Shown here: piece by piece, positions 24,986-36,671 of the stretch
How positions within the stretch are numbered: position 1 is the first letter of the stretch
Layout: each line of letters opens with the position of its first letter
Assembly: GCA_019843655.1 (NCBI GenBank)
Contig: JACDQD010000010.1
Location: 10,399,637 to 10,463,636, forward strand
DNA length: 64,000 nt
Direction: 5' to 3'
From: Lethocerus indicus
Lineage: Eukaryota; Arthropoda; Insecta; Hemiptera; Belostomatidae
Made by a program: the position numbers and the translations under genes
The notes under the pieces: generated by a model
Told to the model about the DNA's origin: nothing
The model's database searches: none
What the model saw: the letters and a program-made list of their open reading frames with translations, nothing else

Positions 24986-26999
24986 AAAGTAGATTGCATC
25001 TAATGCTAAAAATTGCCATCAACGTGACCGATGTCCTTGTCCGTTGTGAATGGATTCGAAGGAAGAAAAAAAGGGCGAGAAAAAAAGGCGAACAACGCAC
25101 TAATAAATAATTCTGCTCCACTCCGTTTATCGTGTCATGTGTATAAATCGTGTTCGAATATAAATTGGAGGAATTAGAATCGGGCGTCCGCTCGAAAAGG
25201 AATCGCTTTTCTCGCGAACAAAAAAAATATGAGCAATGGAAGGTTTAATCTACGGGAATCGTGAACGTTCACCGGGTTAAAACCACGGGCAAAAAAAGTA
25301 TCCCCTCGAAAAAAAATTGATAAAACGAAAATCCGTTACACACATTGAATCCGGCCGACTCCACGGAGTATTTTTAAGTGTGTGCAATAAATTAATAAAA
25401 AAAATACTTTCAGTCGAACGGCGATGGAGTCAATAAAGTTCTGGGGAATAACGAATAAGCGAACAGCGTATTTATTGCGCAATTTACTCTGCATTACAAA
25501 ATTACGAACAGAACAAAACGTCTCGGTAATGTGTTCTATATTCCCAAGGACTTACAAGTTGACTCCATAAACCACATTGCTGATTTCAGTTAGTCCAGAT
25601 GTTAGTGAAGTTTCTTATTATTGCAGTTGAAACCGATGTTGCTTAAGCTCGAAAGTGAGAATCGAAAAGGCGATTGATATTGGATAGTGGATATTGGACA
25701 GCCATCTAAAAATAAAATAGACGAATAGTCGAAATTAAAAAGACGAGAATAGATGCACAAAATAAGGAAAAAGAAATTTATAATAGAGTTTGATAATATT
25801 TTCCCAGCATTTTCTTTTACTGTACTAGTGAAATGGAAGTCGAACTGAAAACATTTTAAAAGCTGTCGGCATTGCACTGAACTACAAAGGAACGGGCCGA
25901 CCTTATTACTGAGTCTTTTGCTACACAAAAGAGCATGTGTATGAGCGATGAGATCTTCAACGAGAGTTGAGAGTTGCCTCGGGTTGGCTGGAACTAATGA
26001 AGGTGCCAAGTCCCCGCGGGAGAAATACAGAGCGACATTCTGCCCCTGTTATAATCAATGAAACATATTAACAGAGATTGGCTTACTTCGCATATTTCAT
26101 TATTTCCGTTCTGACGAGAATAACGAAAGAAAAATTTGGAAGTAACACGGGGAAAAAATAATATCCAATGGTGTCCAATGTCGAATTCAATTAATAGTTA
26201 TCAACCGTACGGTTTTACGCTTCCTGACACATTTCTGACAGAACCGGATTTCGGTTTCTCAAACATTCAGACATATATTCACTAAAATAATTAACACAAT
26301 GTTGTTGGAAAATATAATTTAAAAAAGGACGCCTAACAAACTAGAAGTGTTCAGAGGTTGCTCAATCGGTATTCAATAGGCCTCAGTGCCAAAGCCGATA
26401 CCTGATTAACATAGGACTAATCAGCGAGTGGGGACATAAACTGGATGCGATTGTTTTACATCTGCACCGAGAAGTTGAAAAGCCTAAAAAACGTATGGTA
26501 TCGGGATAGCTACTCATAATTCTACTCATAATTATATACGATAATCATATTATATACGATTACACGTATATAATAATCGTGCTGAAGTTATATATACTAC
26601 AAATTATGCAGAAATTAGAAGCAGGCGTGACGAACATTTGAACCACTTATTCACTCCCAATAGTCATATTTTAAAATTTACAACTCCTAGATGATTTCGA
26701 ATTATAGGGGTTCGCCAGATTCATTTCTGGGTTCATCCAGTTACTTGGCAGTTAATGTTTTTATATCTGACTTCCCTTCTTATCGATGCAATTTAAAGGC
26801 TGCGTGGACTCAAATCTGGTCTAGCGTGACATATGAATAATACATATTATATTTATATAAAACAATGAAGTAACCTTCTGTACACTTATTCTTATAGTTG
26901 TCCTCTATCTTATTTTCTGTGTAATAACACGCGAGGAATAATATTACGTTGGTATTTCTCATGTCGTTAGGAAACATTGTTGAATGTATAATATTTTAC

Positions 27000-27137
27000 C
27001 TGTCGGGCTGTGGGGTGGGTCGGGGGCGGAGGCGGGGGCGGCAGTATCGGTGGTGGCGGGGCATTCTGCCTGAGCGTGAACCGGAAAGGGGACGTGTTGA
27101 GGCCGTCACCTTGAGAGGCCATCATCGAGATCCACAT
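27000..27137 (-). CDS. CngA: Probable first coding exon of the CNG channel, proline-rich
   Basis: On the minus strand a 5' leader follows the acceptor CTATCTGTTTGCAG (exon edge 27179). The first in-frame ATG is at 27137, with two more at 27125 and 27122; the last has A at -3 and G at +4 and may be the main start. An in-frame TGA lies upstream. The peptide (46 codons from 27137) reads MASQGDGLNTSPFRFTLRQ, then a run with PPPP and seven consecutive Pro, ending THPTARQ at the donor CAG|GTAAAAT in phase 0. With the other N-terminal exons it gives about 151 residues before S1, a usual length for CNG alpha subunits. The acceptor implies at least one more 5' untranslated exon upstream. The link to the channel, across a 15-kb intron, is inference. 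Confidence 0.52.
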
Positions 27138-27179
27138 TGGGCGACTGAAGCCCTCTCAACACCCAATCCTCCACCATAC

Positions 27180-30100
27180 CTGCAAACAGATAGACAGTTG
27201 CTAATTTAATATATTAAAACTCGGTCTTCGTCTTTCCCGGAAGAAAGACCCGGAAGTCCCCTGAAGATTTTACTACTCCTCAAGCGAAAAGAAAATCAAC
27301 GAAAACAGATTAGAAAACTCGTAAATAGCGCGAATATTCCCCTTGAAATCATCGATAGCCCAAGAGGTCGGCACCTTCTCCAAGGTCTTCTTCGATACCT
27401 GGCTTCAGATTGCTCGTTTAATTGCTCTTGGCGATATTTAGACCAAGTCGATCCGCCTTAATGTTAGAGGGGGAAATAAGCTGGATAATTATTTTTAAAT
27501 GACGTCAAATATGAGACCTTGAGACGGTGAATGAAATAAGAAAACCGGGTAAAAAGAGGAAAAGACCGGGGAGTGTAATTAAGATAGAGCCGCTCCCAGA
27601 CAAAGTCGGGTGAATTGCCGTGACGAGCTTTCATGTCAGATGAGTCACTATTTACTCAAATGAACGACGTAACATCAATTCGTTGGCCAGAAGCCATTGA
27701 ATTGAAGCATCATTTTATTCTTTAATCGATTTTCCGAATGAGACTCAGTCTACCTCGGATGTAACTAAGTAACGGTAGCCATGCAGCCAACTAATCACTC
27801 GGTTATTTACCACACAGTATAAACTCTTCCTTCATGGTCCTTTGAAAATGTAATTTATTTACTGACTAATTTTTTAATATCCTCTCGGAAATTTGAGCGA
27901 TCGATTGGGTCTTAGGAGTGGCCCATTAGAAAAAAGCCATGATTATAGCTTAATGCACGCAGTGTGCATAAATTAATTAGATTAATTCCTACACGAAAAA
28001 CATACTAAGATAAGAACCGGAAAATCCAGGTAATCAATCATGATGATAATATGTAATCGGATTGAGGAAGATTGTGTCTGTATACTCTCCAAAGGTATGT
28101 AGAAATAAAAGTCTTTCAAGTACATCTCAAGTTTAAATTGTCTAATTATAGCGCACTATCAATCAAAGCTAATTAAATCGTGATGCAGATGTAATTGATC
28201 GCAGATTTAAATCTAAATATTCTATGAATTCATTTAATTTGCGGTTCTCCGCAAATAACTCTTCGCCGGGACAGTCTATCCCTGATACTTTCGTGGAAAT
28301 ATCGTAATCGTAGGCAACTCTCTTGTCACTAATTACAGCGAGGGTAAACCAATTATAAATATCCACACTATTATTTCCTCTATTGCGATGTAGCTGATAT
28401 ACCTCAAGTGTGATAATTCATTGTGATATTTTGTGAGGTTAACTCACTAACTGCACAAAAGATTACCTACGTCTCTTATACTGTAGTTGGAGAGTTCCAG
28501 TCTATTAATTATTTGAAATTCACTCTAACCACTGAAGTACTAGGTGGCGGTCAAAATTTTCCTTTTTAAAAAACCAACGCAAAATTGCAAATTTCAAGTA
28601 ACCAAACATATATTATAATGAATAAGTGTGGCCTCTGGCAAGAAATTAATCTCGTATTGTGTATTATTCATTATTGTATCTCATTTTATAATGGTAATAA
28701 TATTAAAAACAGTAGGGAAGTAGTCATTTATGTGTACGAGAAACTTTAATCATCGTGGCTTCGCAGGTGAAACAATTGTTTTACGGCTTCTGTTTATTTA
28801 TGAATCAAATTCAAATAATGATTTCTTTTTTACATCTTCATGGCTCCGACCATTTGGCAACGTCCTGGGAACTGGGCGTCACGCGATAGCGCAACGTCGG
28901 AGAAGAATTCCATTTTGTAGTCGCAATAAATGAAAATCAAAACTGACAGCCTTCGGATTACCCGGTGGAAATTCGGACGATAAGGACCCGTGTCAAGGTT
29001 GGCCAACTGCGTGGGAGAATGGAATATTAAATTCTCTGAGTCAGTACGTAAAAGGATTAAAGTGGACACTCTCTTCAAAGCAAGGCTTAAATTTTACAAA
29101 AGAGGCCTTTAATTAGTTATTTTTATTTCCCAACACCTCTAGTGCAAGAAATTATTAATCTAATCCTATATAGGAATGTTCACAAACTGACGGTATATTT
29201 CATCCCAAATAAAGAAAACAAATTTTAACGAATGATTACGCGATACATATTGTAGTTATGTTTGCCTATGTAAGCACAATTGCATTCAGCGGTTTCTGTC
29301 ATGAAGCTACCGTCCCGTTGATCTAACCGATCCGGTCGGTAAATATTTAATAGGAGAAGGGTTATTAGTGCGAGTCCGATTGTAGTGTTGGCTTTATTAG
29401 CTATTCAAACAACAAAGGGTTTAAGCCCCGGTTTACTGTTGACAAGCCGACAACGACGTTTAATTGCCAATTATATGTAATTGCATTCGGGGAAAATATT
29501 ATCTGATCGGGTGCAGTTGGAAAAAAAACTGTCGAACGTCGATAATTATGAATCATACCGGGGTATGATGAATGTATGAGATCTTTATATTTTTTTGCTA
29601 TCGTCACATTCATCTTGTTACATCTAAAGACTTGAAAAGGAGATGATTAAGTTTTTCGGAATATAGGCAGTTGTCTAATGTGCTTAAGACCGTCACCGAG
29701 GTCTTACTTAAGAGGATAGGGGGAGAGAGATGCCTGACTTAAGACGGGCTCCGAAATGTATTTAGCAAAATTGCAATGACAACGCTGTCAGGATATTCCT
29801 TTGCCGGCCGAACGGAAGGCTAATGACGACGTCGCAAAACCAAAACAGGTAGGCTTGGGGCCAAACAGGTGACTGGAGATAAAATCGAAAGGGCGTTGAT
29901 GCCTTTCAGGTACAAGATCGCCCACGCGCCCTAACGGAGCAGTCCGCGCTTTATACAGCAACTTTATACTTTTAGCTAATTTTACAAAAGACAATATTTT
30001 GTTAGTGAGAATACAACACACCATCTCCCGTGTAGTATATACATTCACGGTTCCAAGTAATCAGAGACTTTCCTGCAAATCGATTAATTGTTTAGTTTCT

Positions 30101-33100
30101 TCGAATCTCAAATTAGTTTTGACATCTTAATGTTGGGACGACCAGTTTCCCGAAGCGATTAAGCCGAGACAGGGAGTCATTCATCCGTGTATCTCGCTAA
30201 TGACACTCTGCGTTCGGACGTTAATACCTGGACTCCGATCGGAAACGCTCGTTGTCATTTTTTTATAGACTGAAAATGTATTGTGAAGTTGAACATCTTC
30301 GGTATTAAGAACTAATGGTCTGTCCATTAATAACCGACCGTGACGCAAATGCGGCGAGTGTTGGCTCCAATCTGTACTTCGCTTTGAGGAGTCAATTTTT
30401 TTTATTATTCCATCAGAGAATTCTGTTGTTAGTTAAACAATTATTCTAAAAATAAAAAAGTGCGCGCGTAAGGATACTTAATGATTGCAACAGTTAATTT
30501 TTCGTCGAGGGGATAATTCGGTAGACTTCGTGATAGGCCAAAGTTCGGGCAAAGTTGCATTATGGTCTCTCATTAATCACAATGTACTCGCACCTTTTTT
30601 ATAACGGAGTTTTTATAATGGAATTAAGATGCAAAAAATTTCACGCGAGTGAGGCGGAAAGCTTTTCGCTGGGTTTTCAATCATCCTATAAGCAATACAT
30701 CAACGTTATACACAGATCCAATGATTGATTTAGCAACAACAATGTGTAGTCAGTGTCTGCTCGATAGAAAAAACGGAAGTCGGAAGGGCTTTTTAGAAAC
30801 TTGTACTCAGAATGAAAGCTAGGTTTAAATCCTATTATTTGCCATTCTAAAAAATAAACGCAACGTTGCGTCGCCAACTATTTGCATACACGAAACGTCA
30901 AGGGATATAAAAAGGAAAGTTCCCAAAGGAAAATACCTTCATGACGAGATAAAGTTTCATGAGAAATTGAACTTTCGCACGTTTCGCCCAGCCTTGCCAA
31001 TACATTTGAAAGAATATTTACATCGACAACTTTCCGGTCGCATAAGATATGTTTTTGTCCGCTTAAATTACAGGTTTTCATTGGCCTCTTAAGGTATCCG
31101 GTTCCCTGGGATTGTTACTATCAAGAAACGCTTTTAAGAGCCTTGGATCTCAGACAGAAATCTGGGCTGTCACACATAAATGGATACAGATAAAATACTG
31201 GAGTCCGTAATGTCGTTTAAAAATGATTATACGAACAAGCACCGCCATCTTCCAATGATTTCATATTTGAAATTTGAATTCGTTTGAAATTGTTGTTCAA
31301 GTACTTACAATGAACTCGGTGTCTGGAAAAATTCATTAGCCCACTAAATTGTAGAGTTGATTTATTTCATCAACGCTGGCTGTTAACAACAAACGAATAT
31401 ATCCAATAACAGATGTGTGATGATTGATGATCAGTACCATCAACATCTTGTGGTTATTGAATAACCCGACTATTAGTGATTATTGCACAATCCTCACTCC
31501 ATGGACCTCGACCAACGCTGATCCACGGAACGCTGATTCACCATTGGATCGTAAATACTAACACACAAAACGCTATGTGTCAATTCTTTCACTTCAGAAA
31601 ATTACTGAAGTTTAAATTTTAAAATGAAAGGGAGAGAGTCGCAACCAACTCTGTGAATTCCGCAATTGCCGACGTTTTGAGATTTTATGAAAAATATAAC
31701 ATTCAAGAAAAACACGCCGAAAAGAGAAATAAACTTTTAAAAACCCAGAACAGTCAAAATATGAACCCTCAGCAAAGAAAAAAACTGGTTTTCGAAAGTA
31801 CTATAACGTAACTTTAACTATGTTAATAGTTATAAATTAACTAAATGATGATTCGAAATATTAGTTCTATTTTTACTAGTAGGCCTCCTATATATTAAAC
31901 TTCATTAAACTAAAGTCTGCTGACTGTTCTTGAGTTACCTCGAATCCACTAGTTTTCAATTAATTGCGAATTTCATCTCCATTAAAGCTGTTACAGCAAT
32001 TAGTGGCCGCCTAATTTCGCTACTAGGCGAAAATCGAGATTGAATAGAGTATAAACCGAGAGTTGTTTATGTTCAGGGTTGTTTCCTTTAGTATAAATCG
32101 TTTAGAAAAAGGACAAACGTTTTTTAATGCGCCGGTCATGCGGTATTTACAGAAGTCGAGAGTCTTTGTTGGACCGCAGGTTCATTAACAGTGGTTAGTT
32201 GGTTAGTTGTTGATTTAAAGCGTGCTGGCGTTTTCATCTATTTTTCTGAAATGTAGATATAGCTATTGTTTTGGAAAATATCGAACATTTCGATATAATT
32301 GATAAGCAATAATAATAGACGCAAATTAAAATGATAATTTGAACGATGCTCGAGTTAAAATGTGAGACGAACGTGCTAATAAAGATCAGCTTTTATTGTA
32401 GTTCTCCTACAGTATCCTGTAGTTCTCATAAGTAAGAACACTAAATAAAGGAACATACCGCCTCCATTGTGCTAAAATTGTTACTACCTTTTGTTACTAC
32501 AGTCCGTTGGATAGATTGGTCTGTCTGATTCGGAAATGAAGATCCTTATTCTCCATTATAATTTCAGCGGGTCGTCAAAACATTTGCGAATGGGGTCTCC
32601 ATTTTTTGGTGGCTATGAGGTAGAGAGGATGCGGGCTAAGAATAAGCCCTTCTCATTAATCTTCCCTTAACCGATAAATCACGTGGCCTGTCGGGGGTCG
32701 ACGCCCGCTTTTTGTCCATTACCGAGCCGGCCTTTCGACCGCGGTCCGTTAAACACTTCAAACAGTGCCGACGCCATAAGTCCGACACAATTGTTACCGT
32801 TGACAAAAAACGGTGTCCGACAGACAGGCGACTATGGGTCGACGACTATAGGAGGACTATGCACTAATGAACACCTCAAACCCATCACAGAAGAGGGAAT
32901 GACAGTAAGTTTCTATAAAAATATAATGGGACAGAGAACTGTATATTATTAAAATTAGTCTGTTTTAAAGAATGAAAATAAGCAAATCAAAGTAAATTTC
33001 GCCCACTTCAGGACTCACGAGCAACCATGGCCATGGCTTTGCTAATCTGCTGACAGCTACTGAGGATGATCAGAAGCCGAAACGGGTCCGGCATTAAACC

Positions 33101-35199
33101 AGACCGGCGGCCGAAGACCCACGAGTGATAACCGTGGGTTTAGGTCTCAATTTTATCTAATGCAGTCGAGTTTGCCGAAAAATGTCGTCCCGCATAACAA
33201 AGGTATTCCAGATCCCCAGGAAGGCGGGCAAATATTGTTATTTTCAAACCGTCTTTTCGGGCTATTTATAATACGGGTGGGTTGGGAGGAGGGGGAGAAA
33301 GTTTTGTCCCGACCTGAATAATATCCGAATTGATGGGATCATATCCTTTCTGCGAGGGGATCCGGCGGTAATCTGGAGGGGCGCCGCGAGCTAGGAGATT
33401 TTCTTAAGCCCCCGATAACAAAACGGCTCCCCCGAGACCCGTATTACGTTAACACTGCCTAAATCAAATGTGACAGCCTCGATAGTTTGATCAAAAAATA
33501 CGTCAAAGCGATACTAAATATATAATAATTAAAAAAAATTGTAGTCACGACTTAGAAATAAAAAGTAGTAGTGTATCGTATTACTTATTCCAAGTATATA
33601 TTATAACATGACCGACTGAGACAGAGTAATTGTGCTACAAGAAAGAAATCTACAAAACTGTCTGCGGTCTTCCTCTAATAGCTGGACGGCCCATTGTGCC
33701 GGGTTCCGGCGGTTGCATAACAAACGGAAACCTACTTGTATTCGAGTTCAGGCGAAATCCAGGGTTAAAAACTTCCCCTGCACGGGGGCTCAAACTTGTC
33801 CAATTTTAAGAAACTAATCTAAAAAGTATCCAGGGAGGCCAACTCCCAATATGTGAATCGAAACACTCGAAAAGGGGAGGAACGCCTGCGCGCCAACCAT
33901 ACTTTATTGCTTATTGAGCATGACAAGCAAAATCAGGACTTATGCGGAGACATCTGAATCATCATATGGGAAAGTTATAATGAAATTTAAAACACACGCT
34001 CTTATATTGAACAATTTGTTTGAATATTAGAGTCCTATATAGACTCAGAATCAATACGCAGATTTTACAAGTCCACGTTTTAAATTTATTCGATTTATTT
34101 ATTGAAAAAATAGTCACTGATCAAGAACCGTAGATTTGCCAAAAGTTCACTAGTTTAATTTCATGGAAGTTCCGATTACGAACTTTTCTGAACACATTTA
34201 CAGGGGACGAGAAGTAATATTTATTGCGTGTTACATCTACACAAAATGCGATACACAAACATATTGATAATAGTATAATTAATTTTTCTCGTTGATTAAA
34301 TTGGATAAGTCATTTGCCGGTCAAGAATGGAGAGTAATTACAGTGGGATAAATTAAATACTGACGTAGGATGAGATGACTGGTCTAGCAAAAAGTGGAGA
34401 TTTATGAAAATTGACAGGTGTCTAAAATAAGGTCAAGGAGTCACACCAATATTCAGCGGTACAGCTATATCGCAAAATTTCTAGAAGCGAACTCCGCCGA
34501 AATGAACTCCTTTATGAACCTTGAGGTTCACGGGCAGTTCAGGGGGGGACAAAAAATAAAGAACTCCGAACGTATTCGGTCGGAGTCGAAAAAATTTAGC
34601 CGTGACACAATTTTGGGGCCCGGTCGGTGAAGCTTGCACAGTTATTTTAAGGTAATTCCTATCCGTGTTTTTGCGGCGATTTATAAGGAAGTGCCGCCGA
34701 ATTCTGCCTCGGTCGGTTTCTCATTTAGGTCGGTCATCGTCCCTTTTGAGGAATCCGTTCCAGATCTATCTGTGGCGTCGTATTCAAATTTGCGACTGAT
34801 TAAAATTTGCAGGGCTCATTTTAGCCCTGTTACAACTCATGACATATACTTAAACTTTAACGAAATTCTAAAGGGGTTACATTTATATCTCGCAGCCATT
34901 ATAACATTATAGCACAATTTCAAATACTTTGAATCATTGATACATTATACACACATTAGGAATGACTGAATATACCGCGACATAATGGAGTTAAGAGAGT
35001 GTTAAATAATTTAAAGCAACGAATACTAGTACGAAAGAATTTAGACGAGACAAGCAAAGTTAAGAAACAATGATATTACAGTAACAACCGAGGTATTACC
35101 TCAATCCCAACCGTTCTCCGTCGCGAATACACAGGCCAGCAACGTTGGCCGGGTGAATTACCGAACTTCCGCTTTGGATCACGAGATATCTCGGGACGA
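27180..35199. other. Intergenic stretch, no gene supported
   Basis: About 8 kb between the 5' end of the proposed channel gene and the first CSP promoter. GC-richer islands occur at 32.6-33.4, 33.6-33.8 and 34.4-34.8 kb, and a palindromic TGACGTCA at 27500-27507. Untranslated leader exons of the channel may lie here. Reading frames are short and show no domain or splice support. Confidence 0.45.
33050..33110 (+). repeat. Dispersed degenerate repeat, partial copy
   Basis: Carries CTACTGAGGATGATCAGAAG, then CCGAAACGGGTCCGGC and ATTAAACCAGACCGG. The core CTGARGA ... CCGAAAC matches the 24.9-kb copy, with a different inner segment. Confidence 0.38.
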
Positions 35200-35244
35200 C
35201 CCTGAGTGAATCCGGTGGTGGGACAGAATAGCGACCGTATATAA
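35200..35244 (+). promoter_or_regulatory. Core promoter of CSP gene A
   Basis: TATATAA at 35238-35244 lies 81 bases before the start codon. Upstream are CCCTGAGTG (35200-35208) and GGTGGTGGGAC (35214-35224), both found in the same order before the TATA box of gene B, so this is a shared proximal module. The leader between TATA and ATG ends in a CAACAACAA-rich tract. Confidence 0.75.
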
Positions 35245-35324
35245 CGAATGGAGTCCCTCCCTCACTCAGGCAGTCCAACCCTCTCGAACGGCTCAGAACA
35301 ACAGCAACAACAACAACAACAATA

Positions 35325-35538
35325 ATGGCCAAAGCAGTGCTCGTTCTCATCGCCTTAGCCATGGTGGGCGCGATCGCAAATCATCAGTTCACCGCCTTAG
35401 CCGCCGATGACAAGTACACCACAAAGTACGACAACATTAACTTGGATGAGATCCTGAACAACGACAGGCTCTACCAGAGCTACTACAAGTGCCTGGCAGG
35501 AGACAACAAGTGCACCCCCGACGCAGCAGAACTCAAGA
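35325..35538 (+). CDS. Chemosensory protein A, exon 1
   Basis: First of two coding exons of a CSP (OS-D/pherokine family), a small secreted all-helical carrier of hydrophobic ligands found in sensillum lymph and many other tissues. Joined to 36331-36527 it gives 136 residues. Residues 1-26 look like a signal peptide with core [14 protein letters not shown] and probable cleavage at TALA|ADDK. The mature part begins [16 protein letters not shown]; cysteines are at 56 and 63, and with 82 and 85 from exon 2 give C-x6-C-x18-C-x2-C, the family pattern. The donor A|GTAAGC falls after Glu-Leu-Lys in phase 1, the family's conserved intron site. The signal peptide is longer than in gene B and holds a 14-codon-spaced direct repeat. 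It heads a cluster of four same-strand CSP genes. The family is certain; the ligand is unknown. Confidence 0.96.
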
Positions 35539-35980
35539 GTAAGCGATTCCAATCTTTATATTAAATTGTCCGACACGAATCTTCATCATTCGCTAAAATT
35601 TTCGCGTGTGGATTTAAAAAAGCATTCAGACTGTGTTCGGGGTGAGGGAACTTATATCTTAGACATTCTCTAGAGGGTTTATCCAATACTCTAGAAAGGG
35701 CTTAAGCTTTGAAACTACAGTAGGGTGTTAACCCTAAGTAGTAGCAGTATCTAATTCTTTTTGACTTTACATGGCCGAAAGCAAAATAAATAAATCCCGG
35801 TGGCAGGGACTCAAAAGCGATCTTAAAGGTTATTCTTCAGTCCAGCACTACATGATTTGTAAGTTATCCTGACGAAGCAATCGATTTTCTAACAAATCTA
35901 TTAGTTCTTAAAAAGTTTTGTTGGTTTAATCTTCAACACTGAACTGTTTAAATATGCAAATAGTAAATAATTTTAATGTA

Positions 35981-36026
35981 GAGATATCCTGCCCGACGCT
36001 CTGCAGACAGGCTGCTCGTAGTCGAA
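35981..36026 (+). pseudogene. Broken duplicate of CSP exon 2 inside the intron of gene A
   Basis: The segment reads AGATATCCTGCCCGACGCTC and then TGCAGACAGGCTGCTC. It matches the first 15 or so codons of the functional exon 2 (AGAAATCCTTCCCGACGCGC, TGCAGACAGGCTGCTC) with few changes, then hits an in-frame TAG and stops matching. An AG-ending acceptor-like TGTAG precedes it. It sits directly before the 303-base intron tail that A shares with B, so it probably marks a past duplication or unequal exchange of the exon 2 unit. Splicing to it would truncate the protein before the fourth cysteine. Confidence 0.82.
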
Positions 36027-36027
36027 G

Positions 36028-36330
36028 ATGTTTGAAAACAACGTTATTTATTGCTTTATTGCATGTTGCGGTTGTAACATTGTAGAGGATATAATCAGAA
36101 CGACCTTATATAACAGATTATAAATGTTATTTCCCCACTTGAGTGAAGCAATTTTAGAATGGGTTTGGTGCAACCGTTTAGCGCCATTTGATTACTGGTT
36201 ATTTTATTTTTCCCAAGATTTTATTCTAACGAATATCAAAATAATTCCCCGAAGGGTGGTACTCAATGAGCAGTCACTGATCTTTTAACGCAGATAATAG
36301 GCGTACTAACAATACCGTTTTACCTTACAG
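36028..36330 (+). repeat. Intron tail of gene A shared with gene B
   Basis: These 303 bases align without gaps to 43390-43692 in the intron of gene B. I count about 13 mismatches by eye; the last 75 or so bases before the exon are identical. Introns of old duplicates would not stay this similar, so recent duplication or gene conversion is likely. Confidence 0.9.
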
Positions 36331-36527
36331 AAATCCTTCCCGACGCGCTGCAGACAGGCTGCTCAAAGTGCAATGAGAAGCAGAGGCAGGGAGCTGAAAA
36401 AGTTATTAAATTCCTACTCGATAAAAAGCCAAGCGACTACGCCGTCCTCGAGAAGAAGTACGACCCCAGCGGCAACTACAAGGCCAAGTACCAAGCCGAA
36501 GCCAAGAAAATTGGAATACCCGTCTAG
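36331..36527 (+). CDS. Chemosensory protein A, exon 2
   Basis: After the acceptor TTTTACCTTACAG, 197 nt encode the C-terminal half: a split Lys codon, then ILPDALQTGCSKCNEKQRQG, the conserved helix AEKVIKFLLDKKPSDYAVLE, the KYDPSGNYKAKYQ motif and a short tail ending AKKIGIPV. Cys-Ser-Lys-Cys supplies the second disulphide pair of the fold. The first 178 or so bases are identical to exon 2 of gene B; only the last codons differ. The intron is 792 nt. An AATAAA lies at 36575, within repeated TAAATAAATAAA, and another at 36666. Confidence 0.96.
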
Positions 36528-36574
36528 AAACAGAGATCTGTGATTACATATAAGCTACGAATCACAAATATATA

Positions 36575-36671
36575 AATAAATAAATATATATATGTATGTA
36601 TAAATAATCGAGAAACAATTTGTATTCGTCACTGAACACTTGAACTGTATTCACGCCTTTAATTAAATAAA
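36575..36671 (+). promoter_or_regulatory. Poly(A) signals of CSP gene A
   Basis: AATAAA at 36575-36580, in a run of TAAATAAATAAA about 50 bases after the stop, and again at 36666-36671. Either could serve as the cleavage signal. Confidence 0.65.

Larger units (their letters stand above)
11964..26999 (-). other. Very large intron of the CNG gene (about 15 kb)
   Basis: This stretch lies between the proposed proline-rich first exon and the next exon. It contains several GC-richer islands (13.3-13.7, 14.6-14.7, 16.7-16.95, 17.6-18.0, 22.7-22.95 and 24.5-24.7 kb), dispersed repeat copies, a CRE plus TATA pair near 14.7 kb and a (GT)n/(GGT)n block. I could not support a gene inside it. The islands may be enhancers, old repeats or unrecognised exons. 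Confidence 0.4.
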
